A DNA stretch of 64,000 bases. Source: a virus. Location of the stretch: positions 62,001 to 126,000 of IMG/VR virus record IMGVR_UViG_3300031884_000939; one strand, written 5' to 3'. Below are positions 14,526-23,054 of the stretch, in pieces. The position numbers and the translations under genes were made by a program. Below the pieces are notes generated by a model that did no database searches, was not told the origin of the DNA, and worked only from the letters and a program-made list of their open reading frames with translations. Position 1 is the first letter of the stretch. Each line of letters opens with the position of its first letter.

Positions 14526-17222
14526 TTATCCTAGAATATTTCGTTTGGGGAACAATAGATATTTATTGTATGCATCGGTATTAGTGTATATGTCAGCAGG
14601 TGCGTTAAATGTAAGGCTTCCGCCGTCAAATTGCGTATCAAAGGTTGTAGTTCCACCGTTGGACCAGTAAACAGTAGTGCCACTGTTATTTTTCCAGCCA
14701 ACAGCTACATTGGTATTATTAACCCATGATGTAGTAGCCGGGACAGTAGCATCTAATCCAGGAACTACAAGTACATTCCAAAAAGCACCGGTTCCAGAGC
14801 CAGTAAGCGTAGTTCCAGAAATTGAAGTATAGTAATTATTAAACGCAAATAAATCTCCAGTACCATAATAGAATACATTTACGATTCCGCCATAACTGTT
14901 TACAGTATCGACAACAATTAATATATCATTCAATGGACTGGTGCCACCGACTTGTGTGCCAGATATTTTAATGTGGTCGCCGCCATAAATGATAGTTCCA
15001 TGAGCATCTCGCTCAACACCACGATACCCAATGCCAGATGACGCAACCGATATATCATAATGATAGTTAATATCAAATGTAGTTGATGTTGGCGGACTTG
15101 GTATCCAGCTTTGAGCATCGGCATCCCAGTTAACTGTTAATGCGCTATCTAATTCATAACGGTCTGCTTCAAAGTCAACTTGATTTAATTGTGTGCCAAA
15201 TTGAGTTTCGATGTTATATTGTATCTGCCCGCTTGCTCCTGGAATCGTATAAGCAATTACCCAAGCAGGTGTGAATCCTAATACTTGTCCGTTAGCTTGT
15301 TTTGACTGCATCCACAACGGTAAAATATTACTTTCTTGGCCTACTACATCAATAACTTGATTACGCATATCTTCCAATGCGTTAGGATATACCACATCAA
15401 CAGTTGGATCAGTAAGTCCATATGGCCATACTACTTCTTTGCTTACACTTACACCTTCATTGTTAACTAAGTTATCTATAATTTCAGAATACACTACTTC
15501 ATATATTACTTGTCCTGTAATAGGATCAACAGCTTGTGCTGTTTTAATTTCACCTAGTGTTAAATTTTTCCAATAGTGATTAAGTTGTAGTGCTTCAACA
15601 TAAGTATCTAAACTAACCGCATCTAAACCATACGCATGATAATATGTTACATTATGGCTTAATCCAAAATTAGGATCATCAGAACGATACAATAATGACG
15701 GAGTAAAGATATTATTATTCTCAAGTAAGTTAGAAATTAATGCTCTATCATTAACTGGAGGCATACATTGGATGTATAAATTTTCATACGGTTTATTGTA
15801 TGTGCGAAGTACATCAATTGTAAATGTTTTATAAACACTAACATAACCATTTATACTATATGCGTTAACCGTAAATGTACAAGTAAGGTCAAAGGTTGTA
15901 GTATTATTATCAAAAGTTGTATTGCCATCGTCAAGAGCAAAAGTATTAAAACTTACACGCCCAACAATATGTCCTGAAGGCAGTAAAGATAATCCTTGTG
16001 GTAATCTTGAATCAGTCCCTGTCGCTAATCTATATTGTAATGGTAATCCAGCTGTGGTAGTCGCCGCAACATAAAAAGTGCTAGTCGAACCGTTACTAAT
16101 GCTTCCTAAGAAGGCAGGAGTTAACCAAGTAACATTAGTTGATATAGGGCCACTAATAGTTAAACTATATTGATAGAATATACTTACAATATCAGGAGAT
16201 GAAACATTATAAACAGCGACACTAAAATTATAAGTTTGTTCAGTTAATCCAAGATTTGGCAAGTATCCAGACAGCCACCCTGTTTCATTATCAAGATATA
16301 GTCCTGGTGGCAAGAAATTGCCTAAGTAACCAATTTGATCTCCTGTAACATTCTTGCCTATAAATTGATAAGCAAAGAAGGTACTGTTAGGTGCTGTACC
16401 AATACTGCCTTGTGGATTTAATAGTACAGGAGCATTAATATTAGATATCGATGCTGTTAAATCAGTATTATCTGCTGTAATAAGTGTAGTGGATGCGTTA
16501 AAGTCTGAAGTACTCCATACAAACATACTAAAAGATCTTACAGCCGAAGTACGGCCGTCTGTTACTTGTAAACTAAATTCATAATTAGTACTTTGCGACT
16601 CTACCCCAAAGTCGAACGGATAAGTTGAAAAGCCTACACCCTTAGCACTATATCCAGGCGCAGCAGAATAAGTTGGATTGAGTTCAAAAAATCCTGATAG
16701 TAATCCAGTTGGACTTAATGTAATGCCAGGAGGTAATGTTCCAGCATATAAAGTAACTGCTGGCGGAATTCCTGTAGTATTGTCGTCTGTATATTCAAGT
16801 TGAAATCCAGGTTCTAATAATTCTCCAACAAAGAATTGTCCAATCTCTCCAGCAGGAGTAATCCAACTTGGAAGATTTTGTCCAGCTACAGTAAGCGTAA
16901 ATGTTCTATCAGCTAATCGGTTGATTACTGTAATACCGCCAATTGTTTTTGTAGTATAAGCGCGAATAGCAAATTTGCTAGTAACATTAACTCCGGCTAC
17001 TATTGCGTCATCTGCTATAGTTACAACATTAGTAGGTACACCTTGAATGATGCCATCTTTTGTACATTCTATTCCAGAAGGTAAACTTCCTGCTATAGCT
17101 TGAAAAAAGACTGGATCGCCACCAGGTTCTTCTACCTGTAGTGGTACTTGGTAAAATGTGCCTTCTGGTACCGTGCCTAAGCTACCGAGCGGGGTAATCC
17201 AAATAGGTTGTACTGACGACAT
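14526..17222 (-). CDS. Large virion protein with putative Ig-like domains
   Basis: An 898-residue protein made of repeated beta-sandwich modules. Each contains a P-x-W-I/L-T-P start, a G-x-L-P-x-G-I/L turn and a G-x-x-S/Q-G-x-P/F end (for example LPSGIECTKDGIIQGVP, LPPGITLSPTGLLSGF, LPPGLYLDNETGWLSGYLP and LPQGLSLLPSGHIVGR). This is the putative-Ig (He_PIG) pattern common in phage adhesins. At least four modules occupy residues 1-480. The rest is a longer domain with a C-terminal beta region. Likely a fibre, collar or baseplate-associated protein. Late expression with the neighbouring fibre genes. Confidence 0.75.
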   Translation of the reverse strand: MSSVQPIWITPLGSLGTVPEGTFYQVPLQVEEPGGDPVFFQAIAGSLPSGIECTKDGIIQGVPTNVVTIADDAIVAGVNVTSKFAIRAYTTKTIGGITVINRLADRTFTLTVAGQNLPSWITPAGEIGQFFVGELLEPGFQLEYTDDNTTGIPPAVTLYAGTLPPGITLSPTGLLSGFFELNPTYSAAPGYSAKGVGFSTYPFDFGVESQSTNYEFSLQVTDGRTSAVRSFSMFVWSTSDFNASTTLITADNTDLTASISNINAPVLLNPQGSIGTAPNSTFFAYQFIGKNVTGDQIGYLGNFLPPGLYLDNETGWLSGYLPNLGLTEQTYNFSVAVYNVSSPDIVSIFYQYSLTISGPISTNVTWLTPAFLGSISNGSTSTFYVAATTTAGLPLQYRLATGTDSRLPQGLSLLPSGHIVGRVSFNTFALDDGNTTFDNNTTTFDLTCTFTVNAYSINGYVSVYKTFTIDVLRTYNKPYENLYIQCMPPVNDRALISNLLENNNIFTPSLLYRSDDPNFGLSHNVTYYHAYGLDAVSLDTYVEALQLNHYWKNLTLGEIKTAQAVDPITGQVIYEVVYSEIIDNLVNNEGVSVSKEVVWPYGLTDPTVDVVYPNALEDMRNQVIDVVGQESNILPLWMQSKQANGQVLGFTPAWVIAYTIPGASGQIQYNIETQFGTQLNQVDFEADRYELDSALTVNWDADAQSWIPSPPTSTTFDINYHYDISVASSGIGYRGVERDAHGTIIYGGDHIKISGTQVGGTSPLNDILIVVDTVNSYGGIVNVFYYGTGDLFAFNNYYTSISGTTLTGSGTGAFWNVLVVPGLDATVPATTSWVNNTNVAVGWKNNSGTTVYWSNGGTTTFDTQFDGGSLTFNAPADIYTNTDAYNKYLLFPKRNILG

Positions 17223-17233
17223 AAGTTACTCCG

Positions 17234-18388
17234 TTATTGGTAAGCAGCTACAGTCCAGTTTACCCATCCTAATGAACCTGTTGCTGGATTTAATTGATAA
17301 GCCTGAACCTGTTGAGTTTGTGAATTGTAAACCATTTCGCCACCAGTCATGCCACTTAAACTAGCAATTTGACTAGTTGTGTAACTAGGCAATTTAAAGA
17401 AGCCGCCCGGGGCAATAAAGCTACCACTAACTGTATTACCACTTACACTTAAACTTGACAATGTACCAACACTAGTAATATTACCTTGTGCGTTTGTTGT
17501 TACTGTGCCAGATGTTAATGCAGTAGTAGCCAATGCCACTGGGCCAACTACGTTAGTACCAGTAAGAGCAGTAATTTGTGTTCCGTTACCAATCAAGTAA
17601 CTACCAGTAATAGCACCGATAGCACTTACTTGTCCGCCGACAAAAATATTTCCAATATTTAAATTACTACCATATACATTGCCAGTAGCACTTACTTGGC
17701 CGGTTGTTAATACATTACCAGCTGTGATATTCCCTGTGTTATCAAATATAAAACCAGTAACACTTAAACTGCCAGCAAAAATTTCGCCAGCAGCACTAAT
17801 TATTCCAGCACTTAAAACATTACCGCCGTAAATATTACCAGTTGCCGTTAATGATCCAGCACTATTAAGATTGCCGCCGCGGATATTACCAGTAGCACTT
17901 ACTACACCAGCTGTATAAAAGTTAGCGCCAGTAATATTTCCGTTGTCAATTTCAAAACCAGTTACACTTAAATTGCCCGCATATACTGTACCTGCGGAAC
18001 TAATTATTCCACTAGTTAATAAGTTACCAATAGTAGCATTACCAGATACACTAAGACTTGGTAATGTGCCAATAGAAGTAGCTACAATACCTGTTAATGC
18101 GGAGCCATTACCGTTAAGGTAAGCAGCAGTAATATTGCCAGCGACAATAACATTACCTGAAGTAGATACGCCGCCATCAATAATTGTTTGCGGTGTAGAT
18201 ATAGTACCACTAGCACTTAATGATGTTACTGCTAAGTTACCTAAAGTAGAAATACTATTATTGACAAAGTTAGATATGTTAGCCGCAGAAACTTGGTAAG
18301 TTGTCCCGCCCGCAACAACTGGGAATTCAGCTGAGCTAGATAGGTTACCTGGGTAAAGTGGTAATTGGCTAATTTTTATAGTTGACAT
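17234..18388 (-). CDS. Low-complexity tail-fibre protein with ATGNI/GGN repeats
   Basis: A 384-residue protein. After an N-terminal MSTIKISQLPLYPGNLSS segment it is built of beta-helix-like repeats (SATGNIYGGNVLSAG, SAAGEIFAGSLSVTG) ending in a conserved tip (YTTSQIASLSGMTGGEMVYN, then VNWTVAAYQ). A trimeric shaft is likely. The ribosome site is AAAGGATT. It lies 11 bases upstream of the Ig-like protein gene. Confidence 0.75.
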   Translation of the reverse strand: MSTIKISQLPLYPGNLSSSAEFPVVAGGTTYQVSAANISNFVNNSISTLGNLAVTSLSASGTISTPQTIIDGGVSTSGNVIVAGNITAAYLNGNGSALTGIVATSIGTLPSLSVSGNATIGNLLTSGIISSAGTVYAGNLSVTGFEIDNGNITGANFYTAGVVSATGNIRGGNLNSAGSLTATGNIYGGNVLSAGIISAAGEIFAGSLSVTGFIFDNTGNITAGNVLTTGQVSATGNVYGSNLNIGNIFVGGQVSAIGAITGSYLIGNGTQITALTGTNVVGPVALATTALTSGTVTTNAQGNITSVGTLSSLSVSGNTVSGSFIAPGGFFKLPSYTTSQIASLSGMTGGEMVYNSQTQQVQAYQLNPATGSLGWVNWTVAAYQ

Positions 18389-18405
18389 TTTTAAATAATC
18401 CTTTT

Positions 18406-18552
18406 TTAATTTTCTGTTGTGAGTTCAGCACCGGCTTCGGTGGTTATGATTGTTCCATCTTCAGCAGTGATCTCACTAACTGATTGAACAATGACTATTC
18501 CTAAAGAGATACCTTCTCCTATTGTAATTCCTGGGCCGAATGTTATAGTCAT
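18406..18552 (-). CDS. 48-residue tail-locus protein with IGxGI motif
   Basis: A short gene between two fibre genes (6 bases after the 18559 stop, 17 before the next ATG), encoding MTITFGPGITIGEGISLGIV and then a threonine- and glutamate-rich tail. The F-G-P-G-I-T-I-G-E-G-I-S-L-G stretch is the motif that opens three plus-strand tail-locus proteins at 42530, 43049 and 43913. Shared motif and packing argue for a real gene. It may be an assembly tag, a capping peptide or a plug. Confidence 0.65.
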   Translation of the reverse strand: MTITFGPGITIGEGISLGIVIVQSVSEITAEDGTIITTEAGAELTTEN

Positions 18553-18558
18553 AATCTA

Positions 18559-20292
18559 TTAATATCCTGCGGTAAGAGCACTTCTTGCCCAAGTATTTGG
18601 AGCAACACATACATAGATGTAATTGGTATCCCATGCCAACTGACCTACTACCCCAGGTGAACTAGAAGTAGGACTCGATGACGCTGTTAATTGTAAATTA
18701 CCAACAGTAACATTACCACTAGCCGATAATGATACTGTAGCAATTAAATTAGCACCAGCAATATCTCCGCCTGAGCCCGAAGTAGTAAGTGTGTTAGCTG
18801 TTACATTTCCACTTACTGTTAAAGTAGTTAGTGTACCAACGGATGTAATATTTGGTTGTGCGTTTGTCGTTACGGTATTGGCTGTAATTGCTGTGTTAGC
18901 AACAGGAACGGCGCCAGTAAGATTCCCTGCTGGAATGTTAGTTAAGTATAACGCATTACCTATAATGTTGCCGCCAATTATATTACCTTGTGCGCTAACT
19001 GTTCCTAATACAATAAATGTATTGGAATCTTTGTTGTATGTCATGCCGCCGGTAGCATCAGCGTTACCGTTAGTATTGAAAATAACTTGTGTATTGGCTC
19101 CTGGCACAACAAAGTTACCAGTAACATTACCTTGGAAAGTTCCAATGAATACACCATCGGTAACAATATTACCAGTAGCAGATACAACACCTTGAGCTAA
19201 AACATTGCCAGTAGTAGAAATTGCGCCTTGCGATAAAACATTACCAGTAGTAATAATATCAGTAGTAACATTACCGCTTGACAGTAATGCTGTTACATTA
19301 GCATTAGTATATGACGTTGGCAATCCACTTAATTGTGATCCATTGCCAATGATATAATTACCGTAGACATTGCCAGTAGCTGTTACAGTAATAGCACTAA
19401 TAACATTAGCGCCTGAAATATTTCCTGCGCCTACATTGCCTGTTGTTTGAATACCCACAGCAACAACTTGATTCGCTTCTACATTAGCTGCTCCATTACC
19501 TAATATGCCTCCATAAGTTGGCAAGAATGTTGCTACATTAGCATTAGTATAAGAAGATGGAATGCCAGTTAACTGACTACCATCACCCAAGTAAGTAGTT
19601 GCTGTTACTGTGCCATTGACCACAACATTATTAACTGCGCCACTACTTAAGAAAGATTGTACATTAGAATTACCATAGTTACCAGCGCCACCGCTAATAC
19701 CTGTTAAGTAATATCCATTACCAACAAAGTATCCGCTAGTACTTGTAATGTTGCCAGTAGCAATAATAGATGCTACATTTTGCATTGATCCAGAATAAGT
19801 TACAAGATACGAGCTTACATTAGAATTACCGTAGTTTCCAGCAAACGGTACGCCATTAGCATATTGGTAAGTGTTAGTTTTAACTATGCCAGCAGTTACA
19901 TTTCCAGGAACAGTTACGCCAGTAGAAGTAAATGTTGCCACATTAGCAACACCAGACACTCCAACAGTAACATTTGCGTTAGCCGAAGCAATGGATACAT
20001 TAGATGTACCATATCCAATAGCATTACCAGAGATATTATTAACTTGTGGGACTTTGCCCCAAATTATAGTACTGCCGTCATAAGTGCCAAAACAATAGTA
20101 AAAGAATGATGAGCTATAGGCATACATTCCAGCAACATCGCCAACTTTACCTACTAATGTAGCTGGCGGTTGTGGGTTTGGGAGAGCAAATAATTGTTCA
20201 AAATTGCTGTTTGTAGTAATAAACGCGGTGCGTATAGGATCGCCCATGCCATCATTTGGCGCTGATCCTACATTAATAATTTCCTGAGACAT
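18559..20292 (-). CDS. Tail-fibre protein with NDGxGDPxRTAF N-terminus
   Basis: A 577-residue protein. Its start (INVGSAPNDGMGDPIRTAF, then NSNFEQLF) is nearly the same as that of the plus-strand fibre protein at 36665 (NDGTGDPLRTAF ... NNNFTQVF), a module likely to mediate attachment. The shaft consists of repeats such as TATGNVYGNYIIGNGSQLSG. Residues about 370-460 nearly match a block in the 38782 protein. It is the first gene of tail locus 1, with a late promoter box and GAGG ribosome site upstream. Confidence 0.85.
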   Translation of the reverse strand: MSQEIINVGSAPNDGMGDPIRTAFITTNSNFEQLFALPNPQPPATLVGKVGDVAGMYAYSSSFFYYCFGTYDGSTIIWGKVPQVNNISGNAIGYGTSNVSIASANANVTVGVSGVANVATFTSTGVTVPGNVTAGIVKTNTYQYANGVPFAGNYGNSNVSSYLVTYSGSMQNVASIIATGNITSTSGYFVGNGYYLTGISGGAGNYGNSNVQSFLSSGAVNNVVVNGTVTATTYLGDGSQLTGIPSSYTNANVATFLPTYGGILGNGAANVEANQVVAVGIQTTGNVGAGNISGANVISAITVTATGNVYGNYIIGNGSQLSGLPTSYTNANVTALLSSGNVTTDIITTGNVLSQGAISTTGNVLAQGVVSATGNIVTDGVFIGTFQGNVTGNFVVPGANTQVIFNTNGNADATGGMTYNKDSNTFIVLGTVSAQGNIIGGNIIGNALYLTNIPAGNLTGAVPVANTAITANTVTTNAQPNITSVGTLTTLTVSGNVTANTLTTSGSGGDIAGANLIATVSLSASGNVTVGNLQLTASSSPTSSSPGVVGQLAWDTNYIYVCVAPNTWARSALTAGY

Positions 20293-20314
20293 ACCATTCC
20301 TCTTTAGCTTTTAT

Positions 20315-20321
20315 TATTTAG
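20315..20321 (-). promoter_or_regulatory. Late promoter box CTAAATA of tail locus 1
   Basis: TTAGCTAAATAATA on the coding strand, 22 bases before the ATG at 20292. Probably the main start of the roughly 9-kb tail transcript. Confidence 0.75.
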
Positions 20322-20358
20322 CTAAAATGGTATCTATGTTATTTTGGGCGTTTTTAGT

Positions 20359-20685
20359 TTAATATGGGGAGAAACTACTACCGCAACCGCAGGTTGTTGA
20401 TGCCTGCATTCCAGTAATTGTAAAGGCAGAACCGTGTATATCTTCTTTATAATCTACAACGGCACCTTGTAAATAGGATCCAGACATAGAATCTACAAGT
20501 AAATGTACGCCATTAGATTCAAAATCCCAATCATCGTCGGCTTGGTCTTCGTCTAAAGTGAACCCTGTTTGAAACCCAGAACATCCGCCACCTTGTACGA
20601 ATACTCGTAATTTCAAATTAGGGTTATTTTCTTCTGCTAAAATATCTTTAATTTTAGCTGTAGCAGATTCGGTAATGGTAATCAT
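20359..20685 (-). CDS. A-type iron-sulfur carrier (IscA/ErpA/HesB family)
   Basis: A 108-residue protein from the ATG at 20685: [16 protein letters not shown], a single-domain A-type carrier. The three cluster-binding cysteines are in [14 protein letters not shown] and [10 protein letters not shown], at the positions used by IscA and ErpA to hold and transfer Fe-S clusters. The ATG overlaps the superoxide dismutase stop as ATGA, so the two are translationally coupled. A role in protecting or rebuilding host Fe-S proteins during infection is inferred. There is no other Isc or Suf gene here, so it must use the host system. Confidence 0.93.
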   Translation of the reverse strand: MITITESATAKIKDILAEENNPNLKLRVFVQGGGCSGFQTGFTLDEDQADDDWDFESNGVHLLVDSMSGSYLQGAVVDYKEDIHGSAFTITGMQASTTCGCGSSFSPY

Positions 20686-21233
20686 ATGCGTTCGGAACAA
20701 ACTTCCCAATTGATAATCTTCCAGAAGCTGTCGATATACTTTTCTTTGTCCCATTGGTATTGAAGGCTCCATGCATGTTCCCAAAAATCGACGAGAAGAC
20801 AGATATCAGTCCGCACTTGGTGATTAGGAATAGTCTTAATTGTACCCGATGTACTAAGATATACCCACCCTGAACCTTGAAGGGCCATGGCCACTTTTTT
20901 AAATTCTTCCTTAAAGTCTTCATATGTTTTAAAGTTAGTTTCAATAAGCTCCAATACAGCTCCCTTAGGACGATTAGCGCCTTTAGGTGCTTTTAACTGT
21001 GGGAAAAACTTATTATGTAAGAACGACCCAGCGCGGTTAAATTTAGGATCGCCTTCGCCAGCATTGTATTTTTTAGCATAGGCTTTGGCCAAGTGCTCAT
21101 AATGATAATCTATAGTTGCGGCACTCATAACAGGCTCTAAATCTTTAGGCTTGTATGGTAATGGTGTTGTTTCTAGTTTAGCTGGAACTGTGGTAGCTTC
21201 GACTAAATCGATTGTTTTGCGAATATCGTTCAT
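20682..21233 (-). CDS. sod: Fe/Mn-type superoxide dismutase
   Basis: A 183-residue SOD. The metal ligands are visible: His44 in the first helix ([13 protein letters not shown]), His73 in [10 protein letters not shown], and Asp149 and His153 in [12 protein letters not shown]. The GSGW turn is also kept. The usual second helix histidines (H-x-x-x-H-H) are partly replaced, and the C-terminal A-Y is A-W. The N-terminal 20 residues precede the P-L-P-Y start of the family, but no signal peptide is seen, so it is cytoplasmic. Metal preference cannot be read safely. A CTAAATA box overlaps the IF-1 stop just upstream. Confidence 0.93.
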   Translation of the reverse strand: MNDIRKTIDLVEATTVPAKLETTPLPYKPKDLEPVMSAATIDYHYEHLAKAYAKKYNAGEGDPKFNRAGSFLHNKFFPQLKAPKGANRPKGAVLELIETNFKTYEDFKEEFKKVAMALQGSGWVYLSTSGTIKTIPNHQVRTDICLLVDFWEHAWSLQYQWDKEKYIDSFWKIINWEVCSERI

Positions 21234-21238
21234 GCTAA

Positions 21239-21245
21239 TATTTAG
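21239..21245 (-). promoter_or_regulatory. Possible late promoter box overlapping the IF-1 stop
   Basis: CTAAATAT includes the IF-1 stop codon and ends 5 bases before the dismutase ATG. It matches the late box but could be chance; if used, the dismutase and Fe-S carrier have late expression independent of IF-1. Confidence 0.4.
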
Positions 21246-21460
21246 CGTCTGCGTGTAATGCGCCCACGATTGAGATCGTAAGGGGAAAATTCTAATTCTA
21301 CCGTATCGCCTTCTAGAACTTTAATATTGTTCTGACGCATTCTACCGCTCAAACTGGCAAGTACTGGGTTTTCAAAGTTTTCTAATTTTACACGGTATTG
21401 GGTATTTCTTAACACTTCTGTAATAATACCCTCCATTTTTATAACATCATCTTTTGCCAA
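21242..21460 (-). CDS. infA: Translation initiation factor IF-1
   Basis: A 72-residue protein matching IF-1 over its whole length: the start MAKDDVIKMEG, then VKLENFENPVLASLSGRMRQ and SPYDLNRGRITRRR. This is the OB-fold factor that occupies the ribosomal A site with IF-2 and IF-3 during initiation. Standard bacterial length. The start is TTG, fixed by the family N-terminus. The gene lies between a conserved phage gene and the dismutase. Phage IF-1 could bias initiation toward phage mRNAs, including leaderless ones; that is inference. Confidence 0.95.
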   Translation of the reverse strand: MAKDDVIKMEGIITEVLRNTQYRVKLENFENPVLASLSGRMRQNNIKVLEGDTVELEFSPYDLNRGRITRRR

Positions 21461-21495
21461 TTTTTTAGTTTCTCTCCCTCGTATATTACTTATGA

Positions 21496-21891
21496 TTATC
21501 TACGCATAGAACTAATATCTTTAGCTTCTTCGTCGCTAAAAATTGGCACTCCGTTGGACTTGTGCATAGTGCCAATACCTTTAACTTTAGTACCAGTATA
21601 AGTGTTATCTTTGACTTTAACACAAGGAACCCAACCTGTATCTTTGGATTCAATCTTTGGAGTTTCGCGGCCTGGCGGAGTTTTGGGCATGAAATCCGAC
21701 ATAGTTTTACGGGGAGAATTGTAAGGGCCTGTGCTAAACTTAGGAGCCATTTTATCAAACTCAACTAGCTTACGATCCCAATCAGCTTGTCGTGCTTGTG
21801 CTAGTTTCTTAGCTTCAGAACTTGCCCATTTGCGTTTAGTTTTTTGCTTGCCAGTTGTGGATAACCACGGTCCTTCTAAATGAAAGCTCAT
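21496..21891 (-). CDS. Conserved phage protein, MSFHLEGPWLSTTGK type
   Basis: A 131-residue basic, low-structure protein starting MSFHLEGPWLSTTGKQKTKR and ending IGTMHKSNGVPIFSDEEAKD, then ISSMRR. Both ends are conserved among many tailed phages, with variable middles. Function is not established to my knowledge; a head or tail-maturation role has no direct support. Its ATG overlaps the stop of the preceding 43-residue gene (ATGA). Confidence 0.7.
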   Translation of the reverse strand: MSFHLEGPWLSTTGKQKTKRKWASSEAKKLAQARQADWDRKLVEFDKMAPKFSTGPYNSPRKTMSDFMPKTPPGRETPKIESKDTGWVPCVKVKDNTYTGTKVKGIGTMHKSNGVPIFSDEEAKDISSMRR

Positions 21892-22019
21892 ACTTTATCT
21901 ATACCGTTTAAACTGTTAAAGGGAATTTTGTAAACAGAATACTTGAGTGCTTCGCCGAGAGTAGCAAAGTACTTGCTGTATGTAACATTAAGATGGGAGT
22001 AACTAATTTTATAACTCAT
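21888..22019 (-). CDS. 43-residue protein behind a leaderless promoter
   Basis: Starts MSYKISYSHLNVTYSKYFAT and ends in NSLNGIDKV. The stop overlaps the next gene's ATG by 4 bases. The start codon lies 6 bases after a TATAAT box, the leaderless arrangement seen at five other promoters. Packing and promoter support a translated gene. Function unknown. Confidence 0.65.
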   Translation of the reverse strand: MSYKISYSHLNVTYSKYFATLGEALKYSVYKIPFNSLNGIDKV

Positions 22020-22025
22020 ACTACT

Positions 22026-22054
22026 ATTATAGCGTAGTATGAGTTATTTGTCAA
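22026..22054 (-). promoter_or_regulatory. Leaderless-type sigma70 promoter
   Basis: -35 TTGACA, 17-base spacer, -10 TATAAT, then 6 bases to the ATG at 22019. Probably also serves 21891 and possibly IF-1. Confidence 0.85.
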
Positions 22055-22055
22055 C

Positions 22056-22727
22056 TTATTCGTAAAAGATATGATGCCCAGTTTTAGTAATATATCTCTT
22101 GGTGCTAGCCCATACTGGTCGTATTCCAGTAGAATGGAAGTACATAGCAGTACCATATTTGGTACGATATTCACTATATTCCCCGCGGGCAATACCTTCG
22201 GCGATTTGTTTACTTTCTACCCAACGCTCATCATCGGATTTAGGTTTCGAAACGTACCCAGCGCATACCCAGCTAAACTGACATACCGGAACTTGCTGTA
22301 CGACTTCTGTAGTTTTGGTAACAGTTTCTGGGCGACCAAAATAGCCAACATGGACTACTTCTGTCTTTTTAACTTCTCGAGTTTTGGTTACGACTGTACG
22401 AGCTTTTACTACTTCGCATACACTCTTACCAAATCGTGGATCTTGGGCACGATTAATTGTAACGATACCTACAGCAATTTTGCCTTCGGTTGGTTCGCTA
22501 CCCGACTCGTAAAATATGTTACGAGCTAAACACTCTACATCCTTGTCTGAAAGGAATGGTGTCGCAATTAAATTTACAGTACGCTCTACAAAATATGTAG
22601 CTTGGCCAACCATCTGTCCTGTAAATGTTGTATTGTCTGCTAAGACAACTACTTCTTGTTTTACTTCTGCTGCTTGTACTACAATACTGCTTACTACTAG
22701 TAATAACGATAATAAGATATTCTTCAT
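22056..22727 (-). CDS. Exported cell-wall hydrolase, SleB type
   Basis: A 223-residue protein from the ATG at 22727, chosen for its GAGGAG ribosome site. It has a signal peptide (MKNILLSLLLVVSSIVVQA). The hydrolase_2/SleB domain is clear: LSDKDVECLARNIFYESGSE with the catalytic Glu, GKIAVGIVTINRA, then CQFSWVC and FHSTGIRPVWA ... TGHHIFY. An insertion of about 40 residues rich in V, T and K (VVTKTREVKKTEVV) splits the domain between the two cysteine regions. As an exported amidase/transglycosylase-type enzyme it could remodel the wall during infection, distinct from the endolysin. Confidence 0.88.
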   Translation of the reverse strand: MKNILLSLLLVVSSIVVQAAEVKQEVVVLADNTTFTGQMVGQATYFVERTVNLIATPFLSDKDVECLARNIFYESGSEPTEGKIAVGIVTINRAQDPRFGKSVCEVVKARTVVTKTREVKKTEVVHVGYFGRPETVTKTTEVVQQVPVCQFSWVCAGYVSKPKSDDERWVESKQIAEGIARGEYSEYRTKYGTAMYFHSTGIRPVWASTKRYITKTGHHIFYE

Positions 22728-22748
22728 TTCGTTCTCCTCACGGCACAA

Positions 22749-23054
22749 CTGGGCCAGTTCAGCGGATGCTCAGGATGAGCGCATTGACAATGATGGAGAG
22801 TGTAGGTACGAGACCTCGGCCTTCTTTGGCATTTACTCTTTCGTATATTAAACAACTAATATACAATACCATATTGTCAACGAAAAGGATTTCCGAAGTC
22901 CTCTTTCGAATCGGATTCAAACTGACATCCGGTGCGTGACTTACATTTATATTCCGGACAAGCCCGTTCGGTGTTCGCTACTATATATACTTACTAAGTT
23001 TACTACAGAACAATAAAAAAAGCAATCATTTCGGTACCTTTTTGCCGTTAACTA
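22749..23054 (-). other. Intergenic region with an AT-rich promoter-like stretch and a start-less reading frame
   Basis: About 300 bases without a confident gene. On the minus strand a TATATA box lies 18 bases after TTGTTC near 22981-23010. Between 22990 and 22877 a frame without ATG, GTG or TTG reads ERACPEYKCKSRTGCQFESD and further before a stop, with three cysteines. I see no tRNA fold and no clear terminator. It may be a long leader for the wall-hydrolase gene or the remains of a small cysteine-containing gene. Confidence 0.4.
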
